This document shows, one piece after another, positions 43,795-54,871 of a stretch of 64,000 nucleotides of DNA. The DNA is taken from contig NZ_LR134355.1 of NCBI RefSeq assembly GCF_900637205.1, positions 186,001 through 250,000 on the forward strand. Direction: 5' to 3'. A model generated the notes under the pieces. The model did no database searches. It had not been told where the DNA came from and was given only the letters and a program-made list of their open reading frames with translations. Both the position numbers and the translations under genes were made by a program. Every line of letters begins with the position of its first letter. Position 1 is the stretch's first letter. The DNA is from Mycolicibacterium chitae. Its GTDB lineage: Bacteria; Actinomycetota; Actinomycetes; Mycobacteriales; Mycobacteriaceae.

Positions 43795-44249
43795 TGGCCA
43801 AGCTCAGCGCGGGGGTGCTGCTCTACCGGGTCGCCGACGAGGTGGAGGTGCTGCTCGCGCATCCCGGCGGGCCGTTCTGGGCGCGCAAGGACGACGGCGC
43901 CTGGTCGGTCCCCAAGGGCGAGTACGACGCCGACGAGGATCCGTGGGTTGCGGCGCAGCGCGAGTTCGCCGAGGAACTCGGGCTGGCCGTGCCGGACGGG
44001 GACCGGCTGGACCTCGGCGAGGTCAAGCAGGCCGGCGGCAAGGTGGTGACGGTGTTCGCGGTGCGCGCCGACCTGGACATCGCCGAGGCGCGCAGCAACA
44101 CCTTCGAGCTGGAGTGGCCCCGCGGTTCGGGGCGGATGCGGGAGTTCCCCGAGGTCGACCGGGTGGCGTGGCTGCCGATCGAGGCCGCGCGGGTCAAGCT
44201 GCTCAAGGGGCAGCGCCCGTTCCTCGACCGTCTGCTCGACCGACGGTGA
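43794..44249 (+). CDS. NUDIX hydrolase
   Basis: 151 residues from ATG 43794. A complete Nudix box begins at Gly42: G-x5-E-x7-REFAEELGL. The N-terminal KLSAGVLLYRVADEVEVLL and the SVPKGEYD context resemble the MutT1/diadenosine-polyphosphate type. Substrate unknown. Last gene of the TetR-DUF1214-sulfotransferase-VOC-WS/DGAT series. Confidence 0.92.
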   Translation: MAKLSAGVLLYRVADEVEVLLAHPGGPFWARKDDGAWSVPKGEYDADEDPWVAAQREFAEELGLAVPDGDRLDLGEVKQAGGKVVTVFAVRADLDIAEARSNTFELEWPRGSGRMREFPEVDRVAWLPIEAARVKLLKGQRPFLDRLLDRR

Positions 44250-44256
44250 AACGACA

Positions 44257-44287
44257 GCGACGGCGCACCCGCCGGGTACGCCGTCGC
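44257..44287. terminator. Hairpin between convergent NUDIX and lipoprotein genes
   Basis: GCGACGGCG (44257-44265) and CGCCGTCGC (44279-44287): perfect 9-bp stem with a 13-nt loop; no T-run. Probably stops transcription from both sides. Confidence 0.7.
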
Positions 44288-44308
44288 CGGGAATCCTGCA
44301 CCTAGGGA

Positions 44309-44845
44309 CTAGGGGCAGGTCACTTTGATCTCGAAGGGTTTGGTGACCATCTCCATGGGGTTGGCCATGTCGGCGCCGGAGGCGGTGCCGGTGATGGTGT
44401 AGGTGTTGCCGTCCTTGGTGGCGGTGGCCTCGCCGCCCGGGACGCCCTCGGTGTAGCCCAGGGCGACGCCGCCGACGTTGCCGAGTCCGACCGAGCGCAC
44501 GACGGGGTCGTCGCCTTCGCTGACTTGCGCGCCGACGCCGCCGGCCGCGTCGCCGATGGCGATCTGGACGTTGCCGCCCATCGCGGCGCACGTCACGTTG
44601 CCCTCGATGTTCTGGTCTTCACCGTCGATGCTGACGCTGGGGCCGTCGATGGCCTCCTTGGCGGCGTCGGTGGCGGAGGTGACCGCACTCTTGGCGGTTT
44701 CGGTGGCCTCGTTGACGGCGCTCTTGGCGCTCTCCGTGGCCTCGTGCACGCGATCCGAATTGGAACTGTCGTTCGAACAGCCGACCAACCCGCCGATCAG
44801 GATGGCCGCCCCGCTGACAGCGACTGCAAACGCTCGCTTCACCAC
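44309..44845 (-). CDS. LpqH (19-kDa antigen) family lipoprotein
   Basis: 178 residues from GTG 44845 with AAAGGAGA upstream. Signal peptide and lipobox GGLVGC (Cys near 23), then a Ser/Asn linker and an Ala/Glu/Lys helical repeat (ATESAKSAVNEATETAKSAV). The LpqH domain follows, with GEDQNIEGNVTCAAMGGNV, SVGLGNVGGVALGYTEG, KDGNTYTITGTASG and the C-terminal KPFEIKVTCP, including the disulfide cysteines. It is the closest to classic LpqH of three tandem paralogues. The role is cell-envelope exposed; LpqH is a TLR2 ligand. Confidence 0.88.
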   Translation of the reverse strand: MVKRAFAVAVSGAAILIGGLVGCSNDSSNSDRVHEATESAKSAVNEATETAKSAVTSATDAAKEAIDGPSVSIDGEDQNIEGNVTCAAMGGNVQIAIGDAAGGVGAQVSEGDDPVVRSVGLGNVGGVALGYTEGVPGGEATATKDGNTYTITGTASGADMANPMEMVTKPFEIKVTCP

Positions 44846-45002
44846 TGTTCTCCTTTTGTCGTGACCCGCCGGAGCGGCGAATCCCTCAAAAAGTATGGTC
44901 GGCGCTGCCCGGGATCGACCGCAGAATTGCCAAAAAATTTGCTACCCGACGATAGTCAGGCGAAAACGGTGGTAGTCAGGTTTGCCGTCATGTGGGCCGG
45001 GA

Positions 45003-45443
45003 TCAGCAGGCCACCTTGATGGTGAACGTGCCGGTGGTCCGGAAGCTGGGTTCGTCGGTGGCGAAGCCGTCGGCGCTGCCGGTCACGGTGTAGGTGTTCC
45101 CGGTCATCGACACCTCCGCCTCGTCGTCGCCGAGGCCGCGGTTGTAGCTGCCGGTGAAGCCGCCGAGTTCGCGGATGGACACCGATTCGGCGATCAACCC
45201 CTCGGCGTTGGAGATCACCACGGTGCTGCCGGAGGTGTCGTCCCCGGTGGTGATCGTGGTCAGCGGCCCGGCGGGCGAGCACGACACCGAGTCGAACTCG
45301 CCGAGGTCGGTGTCGTTGACGGTGATTTCGGCGGTGCCGGCCACCAGCGTCCCGGGCGGCGGCGTGTACTCGTCGGAGTTCGAGGAACAGCCCGCCAGCA
45401 CCGTCGCGCCGACGGCGGCGACAACCAGATAGGAATACTTCAC
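45003..45443 (-). CDS. LpqH-like lipoprotein paralogue
   Basis: 146 residues from GTG 45443. Lipobox ATVLAGC (Cys near 19), then a short linker and a diverged LpqH domain with FDSVSCSPAGPLTTITTG, VSIRELGGFTGSYNRG, GNTYTVTGSADG and C-terminal FTIKVAC. Lacks the coiled linker of the neighbouring paralogue. Same strand, 157 bp from it. Confidence 0.82.
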   Translation of the reverse strand: MKYSYLVVAAVGATVLAGCSSNSDEYTPPPGTLVAGTAEITVNDTDLGEFDSVSCSPAGPLTTITTGDDTSGSTVVISNAEGLIAESVSIRELGGFTGSYNRGLGDDEAEVSMTGNTYTVTGSADGFATDEPSFRTTGTFTIKVAC

Positions 45444-45511
45444 CAGGGGAATGTATCCGGGCCGGGCACGTCTGGCCCCGGTTTCGTCGCCGCCGCGTCG
45501 GCCGCGGGCGG

Positions 45512-46033
45512 TCAGGGGCAGCTGACCGCGATGTCGAACGGCATCTCCACGGGCTGGGCCGGGTCGCTCTCGTCGCTGGACTCGGTGCCCATCCCGGAGC
45601 CGACGACGGTGTACCGGTTGCCGTCGCGGGTGGTCTCCGGTGCGTCGGAGACGCCCTCGAGGAAGACCAGCGAGGGCCCGTCGGAACCGGCCTCGCCGAT
45701 GCTCACGGACTTGACCGCCGGGGTCTCCTCGTCGGTGAGCACCACAGTGGTGTCCGGGGTGGCGGCGATGGTGATGGTGGTGACGCCGGCGTCGGTCTGA
45801 CAGGTCACCGACGAGATCTCGCCGACGTCAGAGGCGCCGAAGGTGACGTGGTCGCCCTCGGGCGCGGCCTGGCCCTCGGTCGGCTCGGCTCCCGGCGCGG
45901 AGTCCTCGGTCGCGGTGGCCGTCGTCGCCCCGGTGGTGTCGGTGCTGTCGGCGGAGTCGGAATCCTGTGCGGAGCAGCCGGCGAGGAGGACGAGTGCGAC
46001 GGTGCAACCGCCGGCGAGAACTGATGGCTTCAT
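45512..46033 (-). CDS. LpqH-like lipoprotein paralogue
   Basis: 173 residues from ATG 46033. Lipobox LVLLAGC (Cys near 20). A long disordered Ser/Thr/Asp/Glu linker, residues 22-60, is a likely glycosylation site (threonine-rich TTGATTATATE). The domain contains SVTCQTDAGVTTITIA, VKSVSIGEAG, GNRYTVVGSGMG and C-terminal FDIAVSCP. A CATACT box six bases before the ATG suggests a leaderless mRNA. Confidence 0.82.
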   Translation of the reverse strand: MKPSVLAGGCTVALVLLAGCSAQDSDSADSTDTTGATTATATEDSAPGAEPTEGQAAPEGDHVTFGASDVGEISSVTCQTDAGVTTITIAATPDTTVVLTDEETPAVKSVSIGEAGSDGPSLVFLEGVSDAPETTRDGNRYTVVGSGMGTESSDESDPAQPVEMPFDIAVSCP

Positions 46034-46119
46034 GGTTCGAGTATGACGGGGTCGCCGCCGCGGAATCCGGGGGACCGACAGACTCGCCTAAACTGGCCGC
46101 ATTCGGAAGGGGTCGTGCG

Positions 46120-48079
<1,960 letters not shown>

Positions 48080-48114
48080 CCTGCGGCGTTCTTAGACGCG
48101 TGCACAATAAGAGC

Positions 48115-49338
48115 ATGCCGGGTCTCGCCGAACCCAAGGAACTGCTCCTCCGCCTGCTCGATCCCGCCCACCGGGCCGATCCGTATCCGCTCTACAGCGA
48201 GATCCGGGAGCGCGGACCCATCGTGATCCCGGAGGCCAACTTCGCGGTGTTCGGCACCTACGCGCAGTGCGACGAGATCTTCCGGCACCCGGCCTCGGGC
48301 AACGACCGGCTCAAGTCCAGCGTCGCGCAGAAGGCCGTCGCGGAAGGCCAGCCCGCCCGGCCGTTCGGCCAGCCCGGATTCCTGTTCCTCGACCCGCCCG
48401 ACCACACCCGACTGCGCAAGCTGGCGCAGAAGGCCTTCGCGCCCCGGGTGGTCAAGGCGCTCGAGCCGGAGATCGTCGCGCTGGTCGACCAGTTACTGGC
48501 AAACCTGAAGCCGGACAGCGAGTTCGACGTGATCGCCGGGCTGGCTTACCCGCTGCCGGTCGCCGTGATCTGCCGGTTGCTCGGCGTCCCGCTGTCCGAC
48601 GAGCCCAAGTTCAGCGCGGCCTCCGGTCTGCTGGCGCAGGGCCTGGACCCGTTCATCACGTTCACCGGCGAGGTGTCCGACACCTTCTCCGACCGGCTCG
48701 AGGCCGGCCACTGGCTGCGCGGTTACCTGCGGGATCTGGTGGGGCAGCGCCGCGGCGACCCCCGCGAAGATCTGATCTCCGAGCTGATCGCCGCCGAGGA
48801 GGACGGCGATCAGTTGACCGAGGACGAGATTGTCGCGACCTGCAACCTGCTGCTGATCGCCGGGCACGAGACGACGGTGAACCTGATCGCCAACGCCATC
48901 CTGGCCATGCTGCGCGAGCCGCGGCACTGGGCGGCGCTGGCCGCTGACGCCGACCGCGCATCGGCCATCGTCGAGGAGACGCTGCGCTTCGACCCGCCGG
49001 TGCAGCTGTCCAGCCGGGTCGCCACCGCCGAGATGACCATCGACGGGATCACCATTCCGGCCGGGGATTCGATGATGGTGATGATGGCCTCGGCCCAGCG
49101 GGATCCGCAGATGTACGACGATCCCGACACCTTCGACCCGGACCGCGGCGCCATCCGGCACCTGGCGTTCGGGCTGGGCCCGCACTTCTGCCTGGGCGCG
49201 CCGCTGGCCCGGCTGGAGGCCACGATCGCGTTGTCCGCGTTGACCGCTCGCTTCCCGAACGCTCGGCTGGCCGGCGATCCGGTCTACAAGCCGAACGTGA
49301 CCCTGCGGGGCATGGCGACGTTACCGCTGACGCTATGA
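48115..49338 (+). CDS. Cytochrome P450
   Basis: 407 residues from ATG 48115. I-helix AGHETT, ExxR in EETLRFDPPV, and the heme loop FGLGPHFCLGAPLAR with Cys359. The substrate region GLLAQGLDPFITFTGE is typical of bacterial class I CYPs. It needs a ferredoxin and reductase from elsewhere. Substrate not predictable. No clear ribosome site; the gene follows tgt by 35 bp. Confidence 0.92.
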   Translation: MPGLAEPKELLLRLLDPAHRADPYPLYSEIRERGPIVIPEANFAVFGTYAQCDEIFRHPASGNDRLKSSVAQKAVAEGQPARPFGQPGFLFLDPPDHTRLRKLAQKAFAPRVVKALEPEIVALVDQLLANLKPDSEFDVIAGLAYPLPVAVICRLLGVPLSDEPKFSAASGLLAQGLDPFITFTGEVSDTFSDRLEAGHWLRGYLRDLVGQRRGDPREDLISELIAAEEDGDQLTEDEIVATCNLLLIAGHETTVNLIANAILAMLREPRHWAALAADADRASAIVEETLRFDPPVQLSSRVATAEMTIDGITIPAGDSMMVMMASAQRDPQMYDDPDTFDPDRGAIRHLAFGLGPHFCLGAPLARLEATIALSALTARFPNARLAGDPVYKPNVTLRGMATLPLTL

Positions 49339-49367
49339 CGTCATGACGCTGTGACGCTATGACAGCT
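49328..49367. repeat. Five tandem octamers at convergent gene ends
   Basis: TGACGCTA, TGACGTCA, TGACGCTG, TGACGCTA, TGACAGCT occur head to tail. The period of 8 places TGA in every forward frame. The P450 stop (49336-49338) and the amine oxidase stop (TAG at 49359-49357, reverse) lie in it. Confidence 0.8.
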
Positions 49368-50715
49368 CGGCGATGACGGCCCGCGCCGCTCGCTCGCCCG
49401 CCTCCACCGCGCCCTCCATGTAGGCGCTCCACCGCGTCGCGGTATCGGTTGAGGCCCAATGGATCACGCCGATGGGTTCGGCCAGCGCGGAGCCGTAGCT
49501 GGTCCACACCAACGGTCCGCAGTTGGCGTTGTAGCAGCCGCGGGTCCACGGCCGCTCCGACCACTCGCCGTCGACGTAGGCTTCCGGGCGCGCGGCCCGG
49601 GAACCGAAGTGCCGGACCAGCTCCGCGGTCAGCGCCGCACGCCGCTCGACCTCGGGCAGCGCCCCGTACACGCGGGCCTGCTCACCCTCGAGGAACAGCA
49701 GCAGCACCCCGCGCCCGTCGTCGGGCAGGCAGGTGTCGTTGGACATCCGCGCCGGGCCGACATCGGAGATCAGCTGCCCGTTGAGCCCCTCGGCGCGCCA
49801 GAACGGCTCGTCGTAGACGAAGAACGCCTTCATCGCCGCGGCGTTGGGCAGCCGCTGGGTCAGCTGATCGCGCCGTCCCGGCAGCGGCGGGTCGTACATG
49901 ATCCGGCCCGCCAGCGTCGGCGAGATCGCGACGATCACCCGCCGCGCCCGGGCCGCCACGCCGCCGCGGCAGTGCACGGTGACGCCGCCGGGCCCGTGCT
50001 CGATCAGCTGCACCGGCGCGTCGAGCACGAGGTGTGCGGTGAGCAATGCGGCGAGCCGGCGCGGAATCTCGCCGGTGCCGCCGACGAACCGGGTGGTCTG
50101 CGCGCCGCCCTCGGATTCGGCGAACAGTTCCGCGGTGACCCCGCAGGTCTGGATGGTGAACAGCAGATGCAGGAACGACACCTCGACGGTGGGCACCGCC
50201 AGGATCCCGACCGTGCAGATCTCGAGCAGCGTGCGCGCCACCGGCGAGAGCCCCTGCCCGTCGTACCAGGCACCGGCGGTGATCGCGTCCCACTCGGCGG
50301 CCCGTGGCGCCCGCCACGGCGCCTCCGGCGGAACCTCGGCGGCCAGCTCGTCGAGGACCCGCAGCACCCGGTCGAGCTCGGCCAGCTCGTCGGCGAAGCG
50401 GGTGTGAAAGTCGTTCTCCCGCAGCACTCCCGAGCCCACCAGCTCGTAGGAGGTCTCGCCGTCCTCGTACTGCGGAAAGGTCGGCACCCCGAGTTCGTCG
50501 GCGAGTGCGAACATCCGATGGTGGGTGTCGCCGATCCACTGCGCGCCGATCTCCACCGGCAGCCCGGGCAGCACCTCCTCGGTGAGGATCCGTCCGCCCA
50601 CCCGGTTGTCGGCCTCGAGCACCAGCGGCCGCAGGCCGGCCGCCAGCAGCGTGCGCGCCGCGATCAGCCCCGACAGGCCCGCCCCGACCACGACCACGTC
50701 CGCCTCGTGCGTCAC
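49357..50715 (-). CDS. FAD-dependent amine oxidase
   Basis: 452 residues from GTG 50715. FAD motif VVVVGAGLSGLIAARTL, then NRVGGRILTEE, VEIGAQWIGDTHHRM, and a C-terminal RGCYNANCGPLVWTSYGSAL with WASTDTATRWSAYMEGAVEAGERAA. Flavin monoamine oxidase family (Rv3170/AofH-like); the cysteine for covalent FAD is near the C-terminal YNANCGPL. Likely oxidises a primary amine, possibly a polyamine. A standalone gene. Confidence 0.88.
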   Translation of the reverse strand: MTHEADVVVVGAGLSGLIAARTLLAAGLRPLVLEADNRVGGRILTEEVLPGLPVEIGAQWIGDTHHRMFALADELGVPTFPQYEDGETSYELVGSGVLRENDFHTRFADELAELDRVLRVLDELAAEVPPEAPWRAPRAAEWDAITAGAWYDGQGLSPVARTLLEICTVGILAVPTVEVSFLHLLFTIQTCGVTAELFAESEGGAQTTRFVGGTGEIPRRLAALLTAHLVLDAPVQLIEHGPGGVTVHCRGGVAARARRVIVAISPTLAGRIMYDPPLPGRRDQLTQRLPNAAAMKAFFVYDEPFWRAEGLNGQLISDVGPARMSNDTCLPDDGRGVLLLFLEGEQARVYGALPEVERRAALTAELVRHFGSRAARPEAYVDGEWSERPWTRGCYNANCGPLVWTSYGSALAEPIGVIHWASTDTATRWSAYMEGAVEAGERAARAVIAELS

Positions 50716-50816
50716 GGCATTACTGTCGCACCCCACCCGGGCGTGAACGTGCGGGTCCGCGCCCGACACGCCGACAAAATCGGCGGGACTGCGCACGCTC
50801 GCGCAGCGGCGATGTC

Positions 50817-51581
50817 CTACAGCGGGTTGAGAATTCGCTCCAGGAACTGCCGGGTGCGCTCCTCCTTCGGATTGCCGATGACCTCCGCGGGTGAGCCCTG
50901 CTCCAGGATGACGCCGCGGTCGGTGAACAGCACCTGATCGGACACCTGCCGCGCGAACTGGATCTCGTGGGTCACCACCACCAGGGTCCAGCCCTGCACC
51001 GCGAGATCCTTGATGACCGACAGCACCTCGCCGACGAGTTCGGGGTCCAGCGCCGAGGTCGGCTCGTCGAACAGCACCACCTTGGGCCGCAGCGCCAACG
51101 CCCGCGCGATGCCCACCCGCTGCTGCTGACCCCCGGACAGCTGGTAGGGGTACTGATCGCGCTTGTCGGCCAGCCCGACCTGGCGCAGCAGTTCGGCGGC
51201 CTCGTCCTCGACCTCGGCGCGCGGCCGCTTCTGCACGATCAGCGGGCCCTCGGTGACGTTCTCCAGAACGGTCTTGTGCGGGAACAGATTGTGCGACTGG
51301 AACACCATGCCGCTCTGCGCGCGGTAACGGCGCAGCCGGTCGGCGGCGATCCGGTCGGCGAAGTCGAGTTCGACGTCGCCGACCTTGATCCGGCCCCGGT
51401 CGGGCCGGTCGAGCGCGTTGAGCGCGCGCAGCAGTGTCGTCTTCCCCGACCCGGACGGGCCGATGATCGTCGTCACCGAGCCCTGGGCCACGGTGAACGA
51501 GACGCCCTTGAGGACCTCGTTGTCGCCGAAGGCCTTCCACACGTCACGGGCGTCGACCCGGAACTGCGCTGCTGTGCTCAC
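50817..51581 (-). CDS. Amino-acid ABC transporter ATP-binding protein (GlnQ-like)
   Basis: 254 residues from GTG 51581, overlapping the transporter gene as GTGA. Walker [11 protein letters not shown]-loop [17 protein letters not shown], signature LSGGQQQRV, Walker [15 protein letters not shown], switch [14 protein letters not shown]. The PAAT-family type. It energises the fused binding-permease protein encoded just upstream. Amino-acid specificity unknown. Confidence 0.92.
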   Translation of the reverse strand: MSTAAQFRVDARDVWKAFGDNEVLKGVSFTVAQGSVTTIIGPSGSGKTTLLRALNALDRPDRGRIKVGDVELDFADRIAADRLRRYRAQSGMVFQSHNLFPHKTVLENVTEGPLIVQKRPRAEVEDEAAELLRQVGLADKRDQYPYQLSGGQQQRVGIARALALRPKVVLFDEPTSALDPELVGEVLSVIKDLAVQGWTLVVVTHEIQFARQVSDQVLFTDRGVILEQGSPAEVIGNPKEERTRQFLERILNPL

Positions 51582-53059
51582 TTGGCCACGAACCTTTCCA
51601 GTCGTTGTTCCACGCGGCCCTGCGCGAACGACAGCGCCAGGCAGATCACCCAGTAGTAGGCGGCCGCGGTGCCGTACATCGCGAAGAACTCGAAGGTGGG
51701 TGCGGCGGCGATCTGCGCGGTGCGCAGCAGTTCGGTCACCAGGATGGTCGACGCCAGCGAGGTGTCCTTCACCAGCGATATCAGCGTGTTGGACAGCGGC
51801 GGCACGGCCACCCGCGCGGCCTGCGGCAGCACGATCCGCTGCAGCGTGGTCGAGTAACCCATCCCGATGGTCTCGGCGGCCTCCCACTGCCCCTTGGGGA
51901 TGCTCTGGATGGCCGCGCGGATGATCTCGGCCGCGTAGCCGCCGACGTTGAGGCTGAACGCGATCACCGCCGCGGGGAACGGGTCGATCCGCACGCCGAA
52001 CTCCGGCAGCGCGTAGAACACGATGAACAGCTGCACCAGCAGCGGCGTGCCCCGGATGATCGAGATGTAGAGCCGGGAGGTGTTGCGCAGCAGCCGGTTC
52101 GACGACATCCGCGCCAACGCCACCAGCAGTGCGAGCACCAAGCCGATGGCGAAGCTGATGATGGTCAGCGGGATGGTCATGGTGATCGCGGCCTTGGCCA
52201 GCGGCCACAGGTTGTCGGCGATCAACTGCCACACCGAGCGCGGTTGCGCCTCGGCGGCCGCGACGCTGGACGCGTCGGCCTCGAGGTAGCGCTGCGAGAT
52301 CGTGCTCAGGGTGCCGTCGGCGCGCAGTTCGTCGAGCGCGGCGTTCAACTCCGGGAGCAGGCCGCTGTCCTTGCGCGCGGCGAAGCCCTGTTCGCTGGTC
52401 TCGCCGGTGGTCCCGGCGATCTTCACCCCGGTGTCGCCGGTCTCGGCGAGGTAGGCGTAGACCGCGATGCTGTCGTTGATGACCAGATCCACCCGGCCCT
52501 GGCTGAGCAGCTTGATCGCCTGCGTGAAGCCCTCGACGGTCTCGACGCGCGCCCCGTTGTCGCGGGCCACCTGGGCCCAGTTGCTGGTCGCGGTCTCGCC
52601 GGCGACCTTGCCCTCGATGTCGGCCAGCGAGGTGATGCTGGTGTCGGCGGCGCGGGTGACGATCACCCCCTCGCCGACGGCGTAGGGCTGCGACAGGTCG
52701 TAGCGGGCCTCGCGCTCCGGGGTGATCGTGACCTGGTTGGCGACGACGTCGAACCGGTTGGCCTCCAGCGCGGCGAAGATCGAATCCCACGGGGTTTCGA
52801 CGAATTCGACCGGCACACCCAGACGTTCGCCGACCGCCCGGGCCACGTCGACGTCGTAGCCGGCTAGGGCGCCGGTGGCGGGGTCGTGATAGCTGAACGG
52901 GGCGTAGACGCCCTCGGTGCCGACGCGTAGCACGCCGGCGGACTCGATCGGATTCTCGGCGTCGGTGGTCGCCGACCCGCACGCGGCCAGCACTCCGGCG
53001 AGCAGCGCGACGAGCACGGCGATGGGTAGCAGCGCTCGGCGCCGCGCGGAGTAGCTCAC
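51578..53059 (-). CDS. Fused amino-acid ABC substrate-binding/permease protein
   Basis: 493 residues from GTG 53059. A lipoprotein signal ([10 protein letters not shown]) precedes a complete SBP_bac_3 domain ([18 protein letters not shown] through [10 protein letters not shown]), then a HisM/GlnP-type permease with [37 protein letters not shown] loop [21 protein letters not shown] tethered receptor-permease, like streptococcal GlnPQ. With the ATP-binding partner it is a complete importer for a polar amino acid. Confidence 0.9.
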   Translation of the reverse strand: MSYSARRRALLPIAVLVALLAGVLAACGSATTDAENPIESAGVLRVGTEGVYAPFSYHDPATGALAGYDVDVARAVGERLGVPVEFVETPWDSIFAALEANRFDVVANQVTITPEREARYDLSQPYAVGEGVIVTRAADTSITSLADIEGKVAGETATSNWAQVARDNGARVETVEGFTQAIKLLSQGRVDLVINDSIAVYAYLAETGDTGVKIAGTTGETSEQGFAARKDSGLLPELNAALDELRADGTLSTISQRYLEADASSVAAAEAQPRSVWQLIADNLWPLAKAAITMTIPLTIISFAIGLVLALLVALARMSSNRLLRNTSRLYISIIRGTPLLVQLFIVFYALPEFGVRIDPFPAAVIAFSLNVGGYAAEIIRAAIQSIPKGQWEAAETIGMGYSTTLQRIVLPQAARVAVPPLSNTLISLVKDTSLASTILVTELLRTAQIAAAPTFEFFAMYGTAAAYYWVICLALSFAQGRVEQRLERFVAK

Positions 53060-53113
53060 CGGCGGACCGTAGCAATCGGCACCGCCGCCGGGAAGGGTTC
53101 TGCGCAACCGGAG

Positions 53114-53995
53114 CTAAGCGGGCCGGTAGATCCACGGTTCGCGCGGCAACCGGGCGGGATCGAACTCGTCGAGCATGCCGCCCACCGTGGCCGACCGATA
53201 GCCCAGCGAGTCGGCGATCTGCCGCAGCGCCGCGGCGACGCCGATCTCGGCCAGCGTCACCGCACCGTCGCGCTTGGCCAGCCGCTTGCCCTCGGCGTTG
53301 AGCACCAGCGGGACGTGGGCGTAGACCGGCGCCGAATGGCCCAGCAGCGCAGCGAGATACGCCTGTCGCGGCGACGACGACAGCAGGTCGTCGCCGCGCA
53401 CCACCTGATCGATGCCGGTCGCGGCGTCGTCGACCACCACCGCCAGGTTGTAGGCGGGCACCCCGTCGCCGCGGCGCAGCACCAGGTCGTCGACCACGCC
53501 GGTGTAGTCGCCGTGCAGTACGTCGGAGACGGTGTACTCGGTGACGTCCGAGCGCAGCCGCAAGGCCGGCGGACGCCCGGTCGTCCGGCGCTGTTCGCGC
53601 TGCGCATCGGTGAGGTCCCGGCAGGTGCCCGGATAGGCGCCCTCGGGGGCGTGCGGCGCGCGCGGCGCGGACAGGATGTCCTTTCTGCTGCAATAGCATT
53701 CGAAGGTCAGGCCCCGGCCGCTCAGCTCGGCGATGGCCGCGTCGTAGCGGTGCCCGTGCGCGGTCTGGTATTCGGTGGGTCCGTCCCAGTCCAGGCCGAG
53801 GGCGGCCAGGTCGTCGAGCTGACGGGCGGCGACCTCGGGGAACGTGCGGTCATCGAGGTCTTCGACACGCATCAGGAACCGGCGGCCGGTGGTGCGGGCG
53901 AACAGCCACGCCAGTATCGCGGTGCGCAGGTTGCCGATGTGCAGGTCGGCCGACGGGCTCGGCGCGAACCGGCCCGCGCCGGGGGAGCGGGACAC
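53114..53995 (-). CDS. gluQ: Glutamyl-Q tRNA(Asp) synthetase
   Basis: 293 residues from GTG 53995. Short GluRS paralogue: [21 protein letters not shown] (HIGH-like HIGN), the zinc-binding C-x-C in [10 protein letters not shown] plus a Cys in YPGTCRD, and [11 protein letters not shown] (KMSKS-like KRLAK). It lacks the anticodon-binding domain, as expected for GluQRS, which attaches Glu to queuosine in tRNA-Asp. With tgt 5 kb away it makes a queuosine pathway pair. Confidence 0.92.
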   Translation of the reverse strand: MSRSPGAGRFAPSPSADLHIGNLRTAILAWLFARTTGRRFLMRVEDLDDRTFPEVAARQLDDLAALGLDWDGPTEYQTAHGHRYDAAIAELSGRGLTFECYCSRKDILSAPRAPHAPEGAYPGTCRDLTDAQREQRRTTGRPPALRLRSDVTEYTVSDVLHGDYTGVVDDLVLRRGDGVPAYNLAVVVDDAATGIDQVVRGDDLLSSSPRQAYLAALLGHSAPVYAHVPLVLNAEGKRLAKRDGAVTLAEIGVAAALRQIADSLGYRSATVGGMLDEFDPARLPREPWIYRPA

Positions 53996-54102
53996 GCCGT
54001 GAAATCTACCCGGCGCGGCCCGCCGTTCTGCCTCCAGAGTTGACTTGTTCGCGCCGTCACTCGCGCGACGCGTACAACAAGCCAACTTTGGACGGCGCGG
54101 GT

Positions 54103-54759
54103 CTACCCCGCGCGAGCCTCCAGGCCGGCCAGCGCCTCGCCGACGCAGTCGGCCCAGGACCGGTCGCCCAACTCGTGCGCCCCGGCCTCGCCGGCGAAGG
54201 CGCTGGAGATCACCATGTCGGGCGTCAGCGTCGCCAGCAGGCGCAGGCTCGCGGCCAGGGGTTCGGCCTGGCTCATCGGCGGGATGTAGCCGGCGAACCA
54301 GCGGCCGTCGTCGCCGAGGATCACGGTGTCACCGGTGAACAGGTAGCGCGCGCCGTCGGCGCCGGGCACCAGATAGCTGGTGCTGCCGGGGCTGTGGCCG
54401 GGCGTGGGGATCACCTCGATGCCGTTGTCGTCGGTGTGCCGGGCGGTCAGCGGCACGTCGACGCGGGCGTGTTCGGCGATGTCGGCGATCTCGGCGGCCG
54501 GGGCGTGCAACCGCGGACCGAACCTGCGCGCGATGGTCGCCAACATGGGCCCGGCCTCGTCGCGGTGGGACAGGTACTGGTGGGCCAGGCCGCCGAGGCC
54601 GGCAAGGTCGTCCAAGGCCTCGAAGTCCGCGTCGGTCAGCAGCGAGTAGAACAACACGTTGCCGGCCGCGCCGCCGGTCCACAGATAGGCGTGGGTGGTC
54701 AGACCGGGAAACGGTGCGTCGGCGCGGGTTTCCCACAGGTCGGGGCGAAGCTGTCGCAT
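54103..54759 (-). CDS. MBL-fold metallohydrolase
   Basis: 218 residues from ATG 54759 with AAGGAG upstream. Metallo-beta-lactamase fold with [12 protein letters not shown] (third His), FTGDTVIL and C-terminal strand, but the canonical HxHxDH motif is reduced to YLSHRDEAG, keeping only one His, Asp and Glu. A sub-family of such proteins exists; a single metal or none is likely. Divergent from a TetR gene with a palindromic operator. Confidence 0.8.
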   Translation of the reverse strand: MRQLRPDLWETRADAPFPGLTTHAYLWTGGAAGNVLFYSLLTDADFEALDDLAGLGGLAHQYLSHRDEAGPMLATIARRFGPRLHAPAAEIADIAEHARVDVPLTARHTDDNGIEVIPTPGHSPGSTSYLVPGADGARYLFTGDTVILGDDGRWFAGYIPPMSQAEPLAASLRLLATLTPDMVISSAFAGEAGAHELGDRSWADCVGEALAGLEARAG

Positions 54760-54847
54760 ATCGGCTCCTTGTCTCGGGCTGGATTCCTCCACCCTGCAAC
54801 CTGAAGCAATGTTGAGGTCAAGGACCTGAAACCGCGCCGCCGGCAAG

Positions 54848-54863
54848 TATACCGAGCGGTATA
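54848..54863. promoter_or_regulatory. Perfect 16-bp palindrome, TetR operator
   Basis: TATACCG-AG-CGGTATA lies 8 bases before the TetR start codon and between the two divergent genes. Perfect symmetry and place argue for autoregulation plus control of the MBL gene. Confidence 0.75.
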
Positions 54864-54871
54864 TTAACGCC

